Below, piece by piece: positions 13,901 through 28,900 of a stretch of DNA of 64,000 bases (position 1 is its first letter; every line of letters starts with the position of its first letter). This DNA is from Pomacea canaliculata. Lineage: Eukaryota; Mollusca; Gastropoda; Architaenioglossa; Ampullariidae. The translations under genes and the position numbers were made by a program. Under the pieces are notes generated by a model. The model ran no database searches. It was given only the letters and a program-made list of their open reading frames with translations, and had not been told where the DNA came from. The stretch is taken from contig NC_037597.1 in NCBI RefSeq assembly GCF_003073045.1, forward strand, positions 25,248,158 to 25,312,157, in the 5' to 3' direction.

Positions 13901-16900
13901 GAAGAAAATGACAATTATTTCATCTTCTTTGATCTACAATAGGAATGAGCCTTTTCATTCCTTTCAACTTGTCATGCCTATTCACAAACTCATTCTTAAC
14001 AGACTCATTACCTTGAACAGGTAGGAACCATATTTATAAAAGTTCTTTGTATATTTTTCCGCATGGATTTATTTTTACATCCTTTGGCCATTTCATTGTA
14101 ATCGGCAATTTTTTGCAATGTCTTATTCAATGGAAAAATAAAAATTCATTACATCTCTGTCACACACATTCCACTAAAGTGTTTGAGACTTACTTATGGA
14201 TTTACACAAGCACAAAAAAGGATGCCCAAAAAAGACATAGTGTGCAAAATATTTTTACAATAAATTAGCTGCATGTATAAGTTGTTGGTAATTGGAGAAA
14301 TGTACTAAATTTTGTAAATTGTGATGTCCTTTCATTAATGGGCTTCTCATACATCTGAATCTATCAATGGCCCCCTTTCGTGTACACTTAGAAGAAAAAA
14401 AAGAATCTTGATTCCCTCAGAAATGTTTAACCTGCACAGAAACTGAAGCTAAGCAAGATGCAAGTTATGTTCAAGGTGAATGGTAACTGTTGAGCATTAT
14501 GATACTAAACAGAAGATGGCTGCAAACTCACCTATCATGAGCTCCCCCTGAGCCTGGATCTCGAATCCTGTCCAGCTCTCTGTGCCGGATATCTGGCCTC
14601 TCTAGACCCCTGTCGGGACCTAGGCGATCACCCCAGTCCAGAGGATCTCGTCTGAGAGGGCGGTCATGCCAAAATGAATCTCGTTCAAGCGTGTCAGGGT
14701 TGGGTGGTCTGTCTATCCAGTTAGGTGGTTCAGGTTTGTCAAAGCGGTCAAGTATGTCTCGCCTATCTGGTCTATCAACTTCAAGATGTCTTTCAGGACG
14801 TTCAAGTCTTTCAGGGTGTTCCGTCCTGTCCCTGCTTGGCCAATCAGACCTGTCAGAACGATCAAACTCATCTCTTCGCCTCACCCAGTCTGTGTCAGAA
14901 TGGTCTGGCCTCTCCAGACGGTCGAATCTGCCAGGCCATTCTCGCTCTAGGTGTCTGTCAGATCGTTCCTGCGGATCAAACCTGTCTCCTCTAACTGATC
15001 TATCAGGCCAGTCTCGTTCTCTTTTGTCCAGCATCCGTTCTGGTGAACCAGTTCTGTCTGGCCACCTATTTCTATCTGAGCCATCAAATTCGCCCCTGTT
15101 GTAACAATTTCTGTAGTCCGGCCTTCCTCTGTCAGATTCCCTTACTCTTGGCTCTGACCTGTTTCTGTCCTCTGGTAATTCCAGCCTGTCATGTTCACCT
15201 CTGTAATCATAACTACGCTGACTGTATTCATCTGAAGGTCCATCCCACCTGCTAAACTTGACATCTGACCTCTCAAGGTGCTCTCTGTCTGTGCTTCTAG
15301 GTTGCTCCTGGTTCTGTTCTACAAAGTACAAGGGAGAAAAAATTTCTCATGAAATTACATCCTTTCTTCTGCATGTGTGGGCTGATGAATGTGCATATCA
15401 GTATATATTTACTGTACTTCTCAAAATGTTGGAAAACTCAAATAAGTTAGAATTGTAAATAGTTTCATGACAGAAAAGTGCTCCTAAGATAACAAATAAA
15501 TTGTAACCATCACTATAAGAATACCTGTACAGAAAACAGAAAGCAAACTTAAACATAATTTTTTTCTGTTACTCTAATGTGCACCAATGTTTATTACTGT
15601 AAACACGAACAGTGTCATTATTCTGGAATAACTATAACAATTTTGAAAATATTTTGAACCCCCAGTCTTCCCGTCATGCTCGTACCTGCATTTCTACAAG
15701 GGTCGTTCAAAAAGTTCTAAGCTTCACCCAGAAGGAGTTGCAGAAATGAGTTTTTCACAATTTTTCTATATATAGTCCCCAATATATTACTGCCCATTAA
15801 TAGTTTTTCCCTTTTCCAAGTAGTCTATCATGACTGTGTCTTTAGAATCGCAAAAAACAGCTTGCCAACTGACACTGCCTGATTAACCTTCTTTGAGGGT
15901 GGAGAACCAGTGTTTCCACTGTTTGGTTTGAATCTTTTATTCAGGTTTGAAGTGATGAATCCAGGTTTCATCTTGAGTTATTAATTTACAAAGGAAATTC
16001 TTAGGTTCAACATAACAGTGAGTCAGAAGTGTCCTGGAAATGTTGACTCTTTGCAGCTTTTGGTCTGGCGTCAGCATTTTTGGGACCCATCTTGCAGACA
16101 GCTCGCTCATCCCCAAGATTTCAATTAAAACAGGATGTATTGAACCAGAACTAATGCCTATGAATTTAGCTGTCTGCTTGACACTAAGACATCTATCATT
16201 CAAAACCATAGAGTGAATGGCATCAACTTGGTCATCAGTGGTTGAGGTTTTTGGAAGACCTGAAATCTGTATTTGTATTTTTAGGTTTATGAGAAGCAGT
16301 AGCATGTTACCACAACAAAAATGCTCAACTATGTCTCTTCTTTCTGGGTGAGGCTTAGAACCTTTTGAACGACTCTTGTACACAGCACAACTTTCAATGA
16401 TGATCTAAAAACAGTAAAATTTCTATAATGACTCTTCTATAATAATTACAGTCCTAACTTATTATCTTGTGACAATCCATCCTGCCCAAGTACTGGGTGG
16501 GAGGCAAGGGTAAAGAAGGTGAATGATCCACAACTTGGAGTAGTTTAGAGGAATTTATTTGTATGTGTGGCAAAAAGTGGGGTTGGTGAGATAACAGGGG
16601 ATAAGTATGAAGGATGAGTGAAACTGTATTTTTGAAAAGTTCTACAGTAGTAGTCAAGCAAACATGTTGACCTACCTTGTGAATGTCTCTTTTCTGACCA
16701 ATCAGATCTTTCTGACTTTGGAAATCCCTCCTGTAAGGTGGCATCTGAAGGTCTGGAGTTGTCCTCTTTTTTGTTTCCATGTCCATAATCAATGACTTGC
16801 GGTGCAGCTGTACACAACACAAGGGTATCAATCCTTTGCCAAAAACCTGTGCAGAACTTGTGTTCTATTAGTGGGCAAAACAGGGCACAACAGGACTATG

Positions 16901-19900
16901 TAACTTTGAATTTCTCTATGTGTTTGCATATACACAGGGCCTGGATCACAATTACATTCTTATCTCAGCCAAATTGCTAAATTCAACAAGATCCAAACTA
17001 TAACTTCCTCATTAATTATCAAACAAATCTTTACTTAGAAAAATATCTTTTTTTTAGACTGTTTCTGTCTGAAAATCATTATCAAACAACAATGCAATAG
17101 TAATGCTGATAATACTTTTATCTTCAGCAACAATCTGTGAATCCTAGAAATGACTGAAAATGTTGCAGACATGAAAATTTTAATAAGGAAAAAAAAAAAA
17201 ACAAACAAAGATTAAGATAAACTCAACTTGTTTATACAACATTAGAGGTAGCAAAAAATTATAACGTATTAATTTATTTGTAAAATTTCCATTTCTACAG
17301 AATGCACAAACATAAACTTTAATATGATTCTTTAACAAAATCCATTTAACCAGCAATTTACAAAAGACTTTTGTATTATAGGTAACTTTTGAATCTGTTT
17401 AAGTACAACAGCTCTGAGCAGAAACTAATATCAGCTTTGCATTGATATAAGCAGAAAACAGTTTGAAAGCTTGCATTTACTAATGCCTTTCTGTACAACA
17501 ATGTCATGCATTACAACACCACAATTGCTTATGCTATGATGTAAGACATTGTGCACAACATTGAACAGCATTAAGGCAGCATGAAAAGTCATTAGATAGA
17601 AAAGAAAAATGAAGAAAATTGAAAAGGCATTATATATTACTCCAGTAGCAAAAAAAGGCTACTATTGCTAAAGAAAAATAGACCCAAACAACAACAACAA
17701 AAAAAAAAAAAGAGAAAAAAAAACTTGGGGGTGATGGTAGTGAGTGAAAGTCACAATGAAGACAATTTTTTTAATACACAAGCCAACTTGCATACACAGA
17801 CTCCTACATATACCTCTTTTTAAAAATTAACAAAGAACCCTTCAAAGTATTTTGATATTTTCACACCAGTTCAAACATATACTTTGTAAAAACTACTGAT
17901 GCTGAGAATTAGTAACAAAGTAACCAGTGCAATAAAGAAATAAAGGTATTTCCAATGAAACATAATCAAGTGTTACTGCAATCTTTCATATATGCCTGAA
18001 CCTACTTCAATGCATTTCAAAAGGGTTGTTGAAGGTTGAAATCACTTCATAAAATACCTGTTTTTAACTGAACCATGATCATAACCCAATTAACAGTCTA
18101 CCCTTTTGCACAGATCAGCTGCTCCATTACAAGGCTCCCTAAGCTGTTCACCATGACGTTTCACTGCATATAATCTTTTGACCTTTGCTCCATAGGCCAT
18201 ACTCATGTGGCGAGCAAGAGTGTATGCTGTAGAAAACAACTCTCCACAGTTAAGACATAGCAGTCCCTTGAAAGGCTTAACTGAAACCTTAACATTTAAA
18301 CTATTTCCATAGTTACAGTCCAGGTCACTAGCAACTTTATTCTTGGGTTGTTGTGACTCTGTCTCTATTTTGGTAATGAAATTAATCTGATTTTTAATTT
18401 TTTTAAATGGACTTTTCACTCTGAGTTGTTCTACTGGCATCTTGGATGCATCAGACCAAACAGCACCCATAGGTGGTGACAGGGGATATTGGGTAACCCT
18501 TTCTGAACACTTCTGAAGATCAGATGCCAGCTCCGCTGCAAGGTAACATGACAACAGTATATCTTGAAGCTGTGAAGTGAATAAACTGCAAAATAATAAT
18601 TTTACAAGCCACCCACTTCTCTGAAATCATGAAGTCATCACATGGCTTCGGTAAAACCCAAATCCACATGAAACTTTTTAGATTACATGAGAAATCACGA
18701 AAAGTATAAATTTAAAAATGTGCTTACAAGTGAAAGGTCTTCATAAATCCTGATCAATATTATGTCAATAATGGGGTCTTTAATTTTAAAAAGACCCTTA
18801 CCATCTCTTCAAATGTTTTAATTAACTTTTAACCAAATATATCCTATAATTCATATAGATTGTTTTCACTCTATAAAACTTTGCTGCTAATGATTAGAAG
18901 CCCAATTCATATTTGTATACCCCAGGTAGGGAAAAGGGAATGGTGGTGTTGAAAAAGTTGTAACTGCCTATAAGAGGAAAAGTGAAATCTGGAGCACTGA
19001 ATATGCCATTTATTCAAATGTCTTTCTTCAAATGCACTTGTTACAATGTTCCTCAACTTTCTACAAACACTGTTCAAAGGAGTCCTAGACTGTCTACAGC
19101 CTCTGCAGCACCAGTGATCTCCTGATTGGAAGCTTAAGTCATCTTCTTCTTCTTTGAGTCAAACAAAAACAAAACAAAACGGAAAAAAAAAAACAACGCT
19201 TGGTTTCCTCTGGTATCTTCCCTTCAAATGTCATCTTACAATGACCTTTCAGCATGCACTTTTTGAAGATCATACTATCCACGCTCCAGAACACTTTTCT
19301 GGCTTGTCAGATTGTGGAACTTCTTCAGACTGAAAGCCCCACCATGCCATCATTGCCTTGACTGTCACATGATTTTGGGATAAGGTTTTATCTATGGTCA
19401 CCAAATAGGTTGCAAAGCATCTTCAAACCTGTGACCTTCAAATGGCTTATTTCAAAAAAGGTGTCGCTCACTTCTTTGCCATAATGAGGCAATGGAAGTC
19501 CTCTTCTAATGTTGCATTTCAGAAAGAATCTTCTGCACTTAAGAGACTTGCAGCACAAAAGAGTTCATGATCACATGATGCTGAATTCCAACTAGATGCT
19601 GTAGTCATGATTTCAAACTGCCAAAAGAAACAAACTATCTCTGCAAACTAGTACTGAGCTTGAGTTTAATGATGAACACCCTTTTCTTCAGTAGGTGCAG
19701 TTTTTGCTGTTTTGCATCAAGGTAAAGTCAGTCCTCCCACCACCCACATTGCTGCTACAAGCTATTCTAAATTTTTACAAGAACTGTCTCAGACTGTATA
19801 TTGTTAACCCACAAATGTATGCATATGCTGTGTGCATGAAGACATGAGCTAACACAGAATATCCTGGTGTATGTGCATGCATTCAGTGTTGCATAATTGA

Positions 19901-22900
19901 TAAAGCCTACACATAGCAGTGTTATAAAAACATGGAAAATCTCTACATAGCTATGCAACATTTTGTGGTCGATTTCATCTCCTCTGCTCCCATCTTTGTG
20001 CTTTCCAGAAGATATATCTCAACATCTACTGCTAGCTTTTTAACAAAAAAAAGGATAAGATCCATCTATGCTACTTGAAAGACTTTTCCCCTTGAGTTCT
20101 CACACACCTCTTTTAAGGTCATCACATCCTTCGAAAATTCATCAAAAAAAAAAAGGAAAGGCATGAAATGACTGTTAAGTCAACTGGCAAGCACCTGAAG
20201 AATGAAACTAAGTAAACATTGTTCATATTTGCCTTTATCAGATGATGTGTTCACAGGACCAACATTTGGAAGGACCACTTAATACCCTAATCTCAAGAGT
20301 TTGAGGGAGCAGGTATATAACAGGGCATCATACAACTAAGTCAGCATGCAGTTTGCTGACCTAAACAGGTCTAGGTCAAAAGAATAAACAGTCAAAAAGT
20401 GAAATAGACCTTTAATCTAAAATCTGATTCCCACATTTCTAGTATAGTATCATACATTATGTGTATAATTTCTTGAGTACCGATAGACAGCAGTAATGTA
20501 TCCACAAATATATCAACAGACTACACACTGCATATGACATGCATAATACACATGCAAAAAGCTCTATCATACTATACAAAATGTGTATCTATTGAGTTGC
20601 TTAGGCAACAACAAAGGACACATGATGTCCATTTATCAAGAAGTACTTCAGCTTAAAAGTAAATCTAACAGGTCACAAGGCCACTGGTAATGAGAAGAAG
20701 ATTACATAAGATTAGTTTCCAGCCTTGTGACTGGTAATATGAATCACCAGCAGAAATATTTTTAGCAACCAAACTACAAGCAGAGAAGTACAAGACATAC
20801 ACCATGAACTTTATTGCTGAACTGCTTGCAGAAAAATTTTTTTCCAGTAAACTACTAAAACGAGGTTGATGTATACAAACTTCCAATTTTGTCACATTCA
20901 TTGTTTAGGCTCGCCAAGGCTAACAGCAAAAACTTTCACAAGAGGATAAGCATTGGTCTTGGCATACAAACAGAAGCCATCTATACACATCCATGCATAT
21001 ACTGACTACCCAGATAAAAAAAAAAAACAATGAACTTGACCTACCTTTCACAGCATCTTCTGCCAGTCTGGAATTACTGCTTTGTCCATGGCCATAGTCA
21101 ATACTTTCTGCTGGTCTAAATACTCTTTCGGAGTCACCAAGATGCTCACGATCTCGAGTCCAAGGGTCAGGGAACGAATCAGCAAACGGGTCACGGAATC
21201 TACGATCTCCTAATGAAGCATCTCGTGTCAAGAATGGGTCGTATCCTAATCGATCTAGGTAAGGCTCCCGAATAGGTCGGCCAAATCGATCCAATGGCAA
21301 CTGCCTCTCCAGCCTCTGTCAATAAAAAGTAAACCAAACAATACACCTTTTAGCAATGAAATTTTCCTTTACTGTTTTTGTTTTTAATCTAATGTATAGC
21401 ATATCAATTAAAATATGAAACATAATTCTTGCTTTTTTCCTCATCACACACAAAAAAAATACAAATTCAATGTATGACATAAAATGCACTCACAGCAAGT
21501 CGAATATGTTCCTCATAAAGTGGGTCCCTAGGGGGAGCATCTCTAAGAGGCCAGTCATCAGAAGAGTGAAAAGGCGGTCTAGGCAAGCGGTCCAGCTCTT
21601 CCTGGCCAGCTGTGGCACGTGGGAACAGCCTGCCAGGGCCAGCTAAATTGTCTTCAGCTTCCTGTGCAGGCCACCTCTCATCTAGGCTTCTGCCTTTTCC
21701 CACTCCATGACCATAATCATGAGAGACTTGACCTCTCTCAGAGGCACCACCATATTCTCCACCCTCATGCTGCACACAGCATAGGGAAAGTCTTTAATCT
21801 CCTAGTTTTCTAAATATATTTGGTGCAGATATCAGCATCTTTTTACTTGTGTTTTTTACTCATATTTTTTAAAAAGGGCATATCACATCATCACTAAATG
21901 CACACATAAAATGTAGTTATAGATCACCTGTCATAACTTATTTAGTACTATGCTGTATATGAAGAATGGCCCACTGACATGGCTATCATTATCTGTCACA
22001 TAACATTTGCTCTTTTGTATCAGTGCCCCTTGAACCTATAGACTGCTTCATAAAACTAATTATTTCTACAGGCAAATTATGCTGTTACAAATGCAACCTG
22101 TTCCCAAATGTGTAGCTGGTAGAAAATGAATAATTTTAAAGAAACTGGCACAACTGTGTCTAAAGTTCAAAAGACAAACAGTTTTTAATCATTTACATAT
22201 AATAACAATATCTCTATTGGCAACTTAAATAAATTTCTTATAAAATAAGAATCCAACTCACCCATTCATTTGGCCTAGACAAGCCTGTCTCTTCCTTCAG
22301 TGTTTGCTCCAGGATCTCTAACTCCAAGCAACATTTCTCTTCCACCCATTATTGGTTCTCTCTGTGCGATCAATTCTCCTTGGACAGGTGGCAAACCCCT
22401 CTGTGCTAGCGTTGGGTCTCTGCCTCTGGCAGACAGGATAGGCTCCCCAGTGCCAGGTAAAGGCTCTCTAAACTCAGTACCTTGCTCTCTAACTCCAGGA
22501 AAGAGCTCCCTTCCTTCGGGTGCTCCCTGCAGCGCCCCTTGCCCCTGTCTCAGCTGCCCAAGCCCCTGGCCTGGACCTACTGAGGTGTACTGGCCTTGTT
22601 GCCTGAAACCTAAACCTGCGAATGTTTCCCTGTTTTCAGGATGCTGACTCCCTGAATAAGGTTGATCCACTTCACCCTGTGCAAATAGCAAGAAGCTTGA
22701 TGAAAGCTGAATCTGTATAATGAGGCAAATACTTATGAGTAGGAAACGTCTATGGGAGCCAGAGGAACTTTTGGTCATGCACCATTCATCTGAAAGGCTA
22801 GCCTGAAAGTGTAGCCAAGTGACCAAAAAAAAAAAAAAGCATTCATGATCAGGACAATTCCTTTGTTACCATCTTTCAAAGGAAAATCCATATTTATTAA

Positions 22901-25900
22901 AATGTTTTTATATATGCATTCAGACCCTTTTTAAAGACAGTTTAGGAACACTACATCAAGAAAAAAAAATATCTCTAAATAAGAGCGCAACTTTGAACTT
23001 TGCACTGACCTGATCCCCACCACTGCCAGGCCCATGTAAAGTTTCCTTATCTCCTAGTCTGAAAAAAAAGATTAAATTAGTTACAAGAATCAGAATTACT
23101 TACTGATGCTATTATACTTTAAGACCAAATAACAAATAGTTTTAATATAATAAAAATAAGACCAGAAGTGGTACAACAGTGCATAATTACCATCAGGAAC
23201 ACTATACCGATCCTACCTAAAGATATTCTGCAACAAACTGTACACAATCTAAAAACAACCCATTCAAAAGATAAATGTTATGAACCAACAGATGCCTTGG
23301 GTCCTGCCAAAACATTCTTATTGTTTAGGAGGATTAAGACCCCATCCAGCTTCTCCATTTTTGTGTTTTCTAACTACATAAAATCTTACTCTGTATACAC
23401 AAATTTTCATGCAAAACTAAATGCTTTTGGTGGGCTTGTAAATGATACAGAAAAGATGTCAATACACAATGTGTGAAGAATAAAAGAATAATGGTATCAA
23501 TACAAAATGTAGATAAAGACTGGGGGGAGAACAGAGCCCTTCCAATGAGTTCTTTGTTTACCTGTCCATGTCACTGGATCTTGCACCATCAACACTCTCC
23601 TCTCCTCTGGACAGTCTTTGTTTCATTTCATGTTCATTAAACACCATCGACATCAAAGGCTTTGGGCCTCTCATTTGATTTTGACCTTGAGGACCCATAC
23701 CTCTCAGTGGGCCTGGAAACTGTGGTCTTTCATTCACAGGCCCTGGAAATCTTGGGCCCTCAAACCTAGGTGGCCCACTCATGGCTTGTCCAGGAAATCT
23801 GGAACCATGTGGACCGGAAAATCTGTTAGCTTGACTGCCCTGAGGACCCCCAAATCTTTCTGAAGGACCAGGTTGACCATGGAACATATTTCCTGTCCCA
23901 GATACTGGTGGTGGGAAATGACTACCAGGTCCATCCCCACCTGTTCTAATGCCAAATGCCAAATTTGGATCATCCCCGTCTATCTTTCCACCTTCTCCTT
24001 TTGAAGCATACTCATTACTCCAATCATCTTGCCGTTCATTTCCCCAGTCATCTGATTGTTCCTGGTCTAGACCTTGAAACCCTTGATTCTGGCTGCCACT
24101 TTCCCTATCACTCTTGCCAACACCACGACCCTGACCCCTTCCTGGCAACTGTCCCTGCTGACCTCCACGTCCTAACAAAGGTCCACGAGGTCCACTAACA
24201 CCAGGAAACTGACCATGTGGACCCCCACGACCCACATATTGTCCCTGTTGTCCAACCTGGCCTTGCTGAGATACATGCCCTTGTGGGCCTTGTTGAGTTA
24301 AAAGCCCTTGTTGGCCTTGCATTCTAGGCCCTCCTCTTCCAAGACCTCTAAAGGATGGCCCAGAAAAGCCATGCCTCTGAAACTGGGAACCTTCAAAGTT
24401 TTGCTGGCCATCCTGGAAATCCTGACTTTGCTCATTCCCATACTGGTTAATTTCTCCTCCTTCGACATTTTGGTCATCTTTGTAAGGCTCAAAGTTGTCT
24501 CCGCCTAAGCTCTGTTCATCATAGACACGGCCAGCACCTATCATACCTGGTGGTCCTCCTCGGCCTCTTGGAGGCATACCACGACCTCTGTAGACCATTT
24601 CTCTTCCACCTTCATTCCAGACATGCTCTTCCTGATTCATACCTCTAGCTACAAAATTATCTGGGGCACCCCGCCCTCTTCCTCTAACACTATGGCCACG
24701 GAAGTCGTCGTGACTAATTTGTCCCATGCCCCCCTCTCTCGATGCACTCTCTTGTCCCATGCCCTCATCCTTCTCCTCTCCAAACTGATTATTATCTCTA
24801 AAGTCCATTCCAACACCTCTCTGCTCATTAAAGCTGTCACGACTGCCAGGAAGCTGACCTGCACCACGACCTCGGAAAGTGTTAGCATTCCCTTGACCAA
24901 AACCTCTTCCTCTGTGGCCAAAGTTTGCAAGACCACCTCTCCCTCTTCCACTTCCCCAGTGAGCATCACTGGAATTGAAGTCCTGGAATAATGTGTTGTC
25001 ACTCTCTTGTTCTTCAAAACCTTCTTGGTCTTCATGTCCTCCCACACCATGGGCAGGTCTTTGGAATCTTTGCACTGGACCTGGAAACCTTTGACCAGGA
25101 CCCTGCATACTATGAGGCCCCACAGAGGTATGACCTCGTCCCCTTTGTCCACTGAAATCTTGTGACCCCTGACCTCTAAAGTTCTGAGGCCCAGGCATAC
25201 TGGGACCTTGTTGGTGAGGTGGTCCTTGAAATCTCTGTGACTGAGGTCCTGGGAACCTTTGTGGGCCTGGCCCTCCATGGAAATGATGGGATGAACGGTT
25301 CTGAAAACTTTGTCGAAAATCCTCTTGATCCTGGCTCTCTTCAAGATCCATGTCATCTTCTCCACCCTCAACTTGGTTTCCTCCAATGCCAGAGCCAGGG
25401 TATGACTTGCCTTTGCCTTGCCCCTGGACAACAAAAGTACAGTCCAATACCATAACGTCTCAACCAAAACAACAATAAAGGATAAACCAATCGTAATGAC
25501 ACAACATGTGCAAATACACATGAAGTAAAAAGATGTTAAACATTTTTGTTTTGTTTTGGATGGGCCCTTGTGATTTTTAAAGGCACACAGCAAATATAGA
25601 AGAGAAAATTCAATTCTATTCTTCCAAAAGGCCAGAAGACAACCAATCATGAAAATAAAAACTTAAAATAACATTATTTAGTTACAGTAATCCCTCGTTT
25701 ATCCGGAGAGATGGGTTCCAGAACCACCTGCAATAACCGAAAGTCCACGAAATAGAAACGGTATATTTATTGTTCTATTTAAGCTCTACATTAAGGCTTT
25801 ATAAACCCTTTTATGCTACATAAACCTTTCCCATTTCTTTAATAACCATTCCCACACTGTTGCTTACAATTTTTTACAAATGTGATTAGGCGCATCGTGT

Positions 25901-28900
25901 CTCAGGCAAGCGATGATGGTTCTTGTTTCAGAGTAAATATATACACTATTTAGTAAATATATACACTATTTACTATTTTCATATTAATTTTATTATTTAT
26001 ATTATTTCTTTATTTTTAGAATTAATATTAGTTAATTATATTAATTAATGTTGGCATGCTGAACAGCATTTATGACTCTTGAGAACATGAGATATATGAG
26101 AAATGAAGAAGGCTTCATTTTCAATTTGGTTCCCATTCTCCCATACTTCGAAATCATCTTTAGGTGGAAACACTTCCCCTCTTCTTCTTCCCAAGTGTTT
26201 CTCATCTGATGCAAGACACAATAGGGCTGTGTTAAAGGGGAGTGGCTTTATAGAAATTACCAGCTGTTCTCTTGCAAATTAATTTTCACTGTCATGAGTG
26301 AAAATGACAATAAAAAAATGACTTTTATAGGGTGAGAAATTTCCTTTGTCATTTATGACTTGTGTCCTGCTTTTTTTAACAACACTTTATGCCCTTAAAT
26401 CTCACATCTAGGGGAAGGGGGGAAACCCTATCTATATTGACATGAATCATGTCTATATTCAAGTAATACAAATACAGAATTTTGAAATTCCTGTACTGAT
26501 GGAAATAAGCAAAATTCTTAATCTCTTGCAAAACAAGTGGTAAAAATACCTAGAATGGGTTAATGTCAAAATTTGGTAATGAGAGAGTTTTTAAACACTC
26601 ACTATGTCTTAACTCTTTGTACATGATTCGCTTTCACAGCAGTGAACATCTCATAGCTACAGCATGTTTTGCAACACTGTAATGCGAACTGGATTAAACA
26701 AATCACTGTGGGTAAATAAATGAGTGTATAAGGGAACAAGCTGTTAGCTTCTTCAGGAATTGCTTCCTTTAAAGATAAGTCAACCAATCAGGTATTTTGT
26801 TATATCTAAAAGCAGACAGTGAATCAATTGGTCAAGAGCCATGTTTGAGGTAGTTGCCAGTTACTGAAGTAGACATGGATTTTCAACAGCTGAAAATGAC
26901 AATAGTAATATTTGAAATTAAATATACATTTTAATAAAATATTTTATTGTTTAGTACTTTATGTTTGTATATATTGCTTGATTTTTAAAATTTTTGCCTT
27001 ATAACCTACTTTCATGACAAAAGTTGCCTTTTTCCATACACTTATCATCTTTCATTTGTACATGAAGGCCTTTCTTGCAAACCCTATCACTTACATTTTT
27101 AAAAGCTAATTAAAATGGTATGTCAATGATGATTATCTTTATTGCAGGTTAATAGGTGTAAATAGCTAGCGGTCGGTCACATATATCTTGTGGATTTACT
27201 GCATGCTCTGGAATACTTGCCTAGAAAGGTGTCATACAGAGAGTGAAGGCTAGCCATGTTTTAATATCAGCTAGCGGACAGGTATGTCTCACTGGTCTCC
27301 ACAACTCTCCACAGTTGTAGGAGGCCAGCGCTTGTGAACAGTCTACGACTACCCCAAAATGATGATGGTTGCCTCTAGTATTTCAGTCTGAAAATTCTTG
27401 AACAGAATCTGGCTATTTCTCAGTAATTGTAAAACTAACCTGATGATCTTACTGCTAGAATTTGGCTATTTTTCAGTGATAGTTTTTGAGACAAGCATCC
27501 ATTATTATTATTATGTTTTGTGTTTTTCTTTTCAGTAAAGTGTTTTGAGCCCACCTTTGATGGTGGGGAAAAGCACTATATAAATAAACATATTATTAAA
27601 CAGCAAAATACACTGTACTTCATGCAACTACTACTGTTCTAAATTTTCAATCATGTCGCTTTTTTGGGGGGCATAGAACAAGTTCAGCATAAGTCAGATC
27701 TGATGTCTTTCTGGCACAAAAATATTAAATTACTTATCAAATATCCCTCAATTATTTTCTCTAACCCACATATAAAAAGTACACTTACAGCCTGGACTGA
27801 CATGTCCATGTTTGGTTGACCTTGGAACTGTGGTGGAGCATCACCCAGCAATCCTGTCGGGCCAGGACCTTTAGGAGGACCTTGGAAATGGCCCTGGTCA
27901 TGTCTCTGCATACCCCCAGGCCCTCTTGGTCCAAATCCTCCCTGACCTCCATCACTGTAATTTGAACCCATGCTAGTGCCTGCAACAGTTAATGGTTTAT
28001 CTCCCAGAAGACTTTGAGGTTTATCTCCCAGAAGACTTGGAGGTTTATCTCCTAAAAGATTTGGAGGTTTATCCCCCAGAAGACTAGGAGGTTTATCCCC
28101 CAAAAGACTAGGTGGTTTATCCCCCAAAAGACTAGGTGGTTTATCCCCCAAAAGACTAGGTGGTTTATCCCCCAAAAGTCCAGGAGGTTTATCCCCCAAA
28201 AGTCCAGGAGGTTTATCTCCCAGCAGGCCAGGAGGTTTTTCTCCCAAAAGACTTGGTTTTGAGTTAGCATCATGTGGATTGTGCAGCCTGTCAGGGTTCC
28301 CATATGAAGGCTCCCGTTGATTGTCACCATGCTCTTGAGAAGTATGTATCCCAGGTCTCTTGTTAATGCTGGGAACACCTCTCCCTAAGAACCTTGAGTC
28401 CTTACTCTGGTCTATAGGTGCAGACACACCTGGTGTGGTTGAACCTCCAAACTTTGCATTGGAATCTTGAGGACCTCGTGCACCCTGAGCACTTTGATGT
28501 GGTCCCAATCCCATTTTCTGGGTATCTCCAAGAGACAATGCTACTGCAGGTGTCGCTGAAACGTTCATTTTCTCCTCAATTTCCTGTTTCCGTCTCATTA
28601 TGTCTCGTCTTCGCTCCTCCATCTGCTGTTCATAATGTTTCCACTGTGATAAGTACTGGTCAAACTGTTCCTTGTTTGGATGGTCTGTTCAAGAAAACAA
28701 GAGAAATCTAGAAAGGGAATCCTAATGACACATTCAACTCTCATGCCCTACATATTTTGATGTTGAAATTTTATCTTTTACATCGATCAAGGCAGACAAT
28801 TTATGTAACTAATAAGAACTAAAATCAGTTGTTTCATGGGTATGACTATGAAATTTGTGCTATTAAACAACATAGATTCTGAAGTGTAATGGTGAACAGA

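Noticed and set aside
14691-15104. Long plus-strand open frames over the YLPM1 RD-rich exon
   Set aside because: They are antisense shadows of a repetitive coding exon: a serine/leucine-rich translation of RD repeats, with no splice context.
19141-19720. Intronic stretch in YLPM1 with unusually few stops in one plus frame
   Set aside because: No recognisable protein family and no boundaries; possibly an old transposon but not supportable.
24649-25650. 333-codon minus-strand frame overlapping the large YLPM1 exon
   Set aside because: It runs in another frame of the G/Q/R exon across the real acceptor; the other frame joins both neighbours in phase and matches YLPM1 composition.
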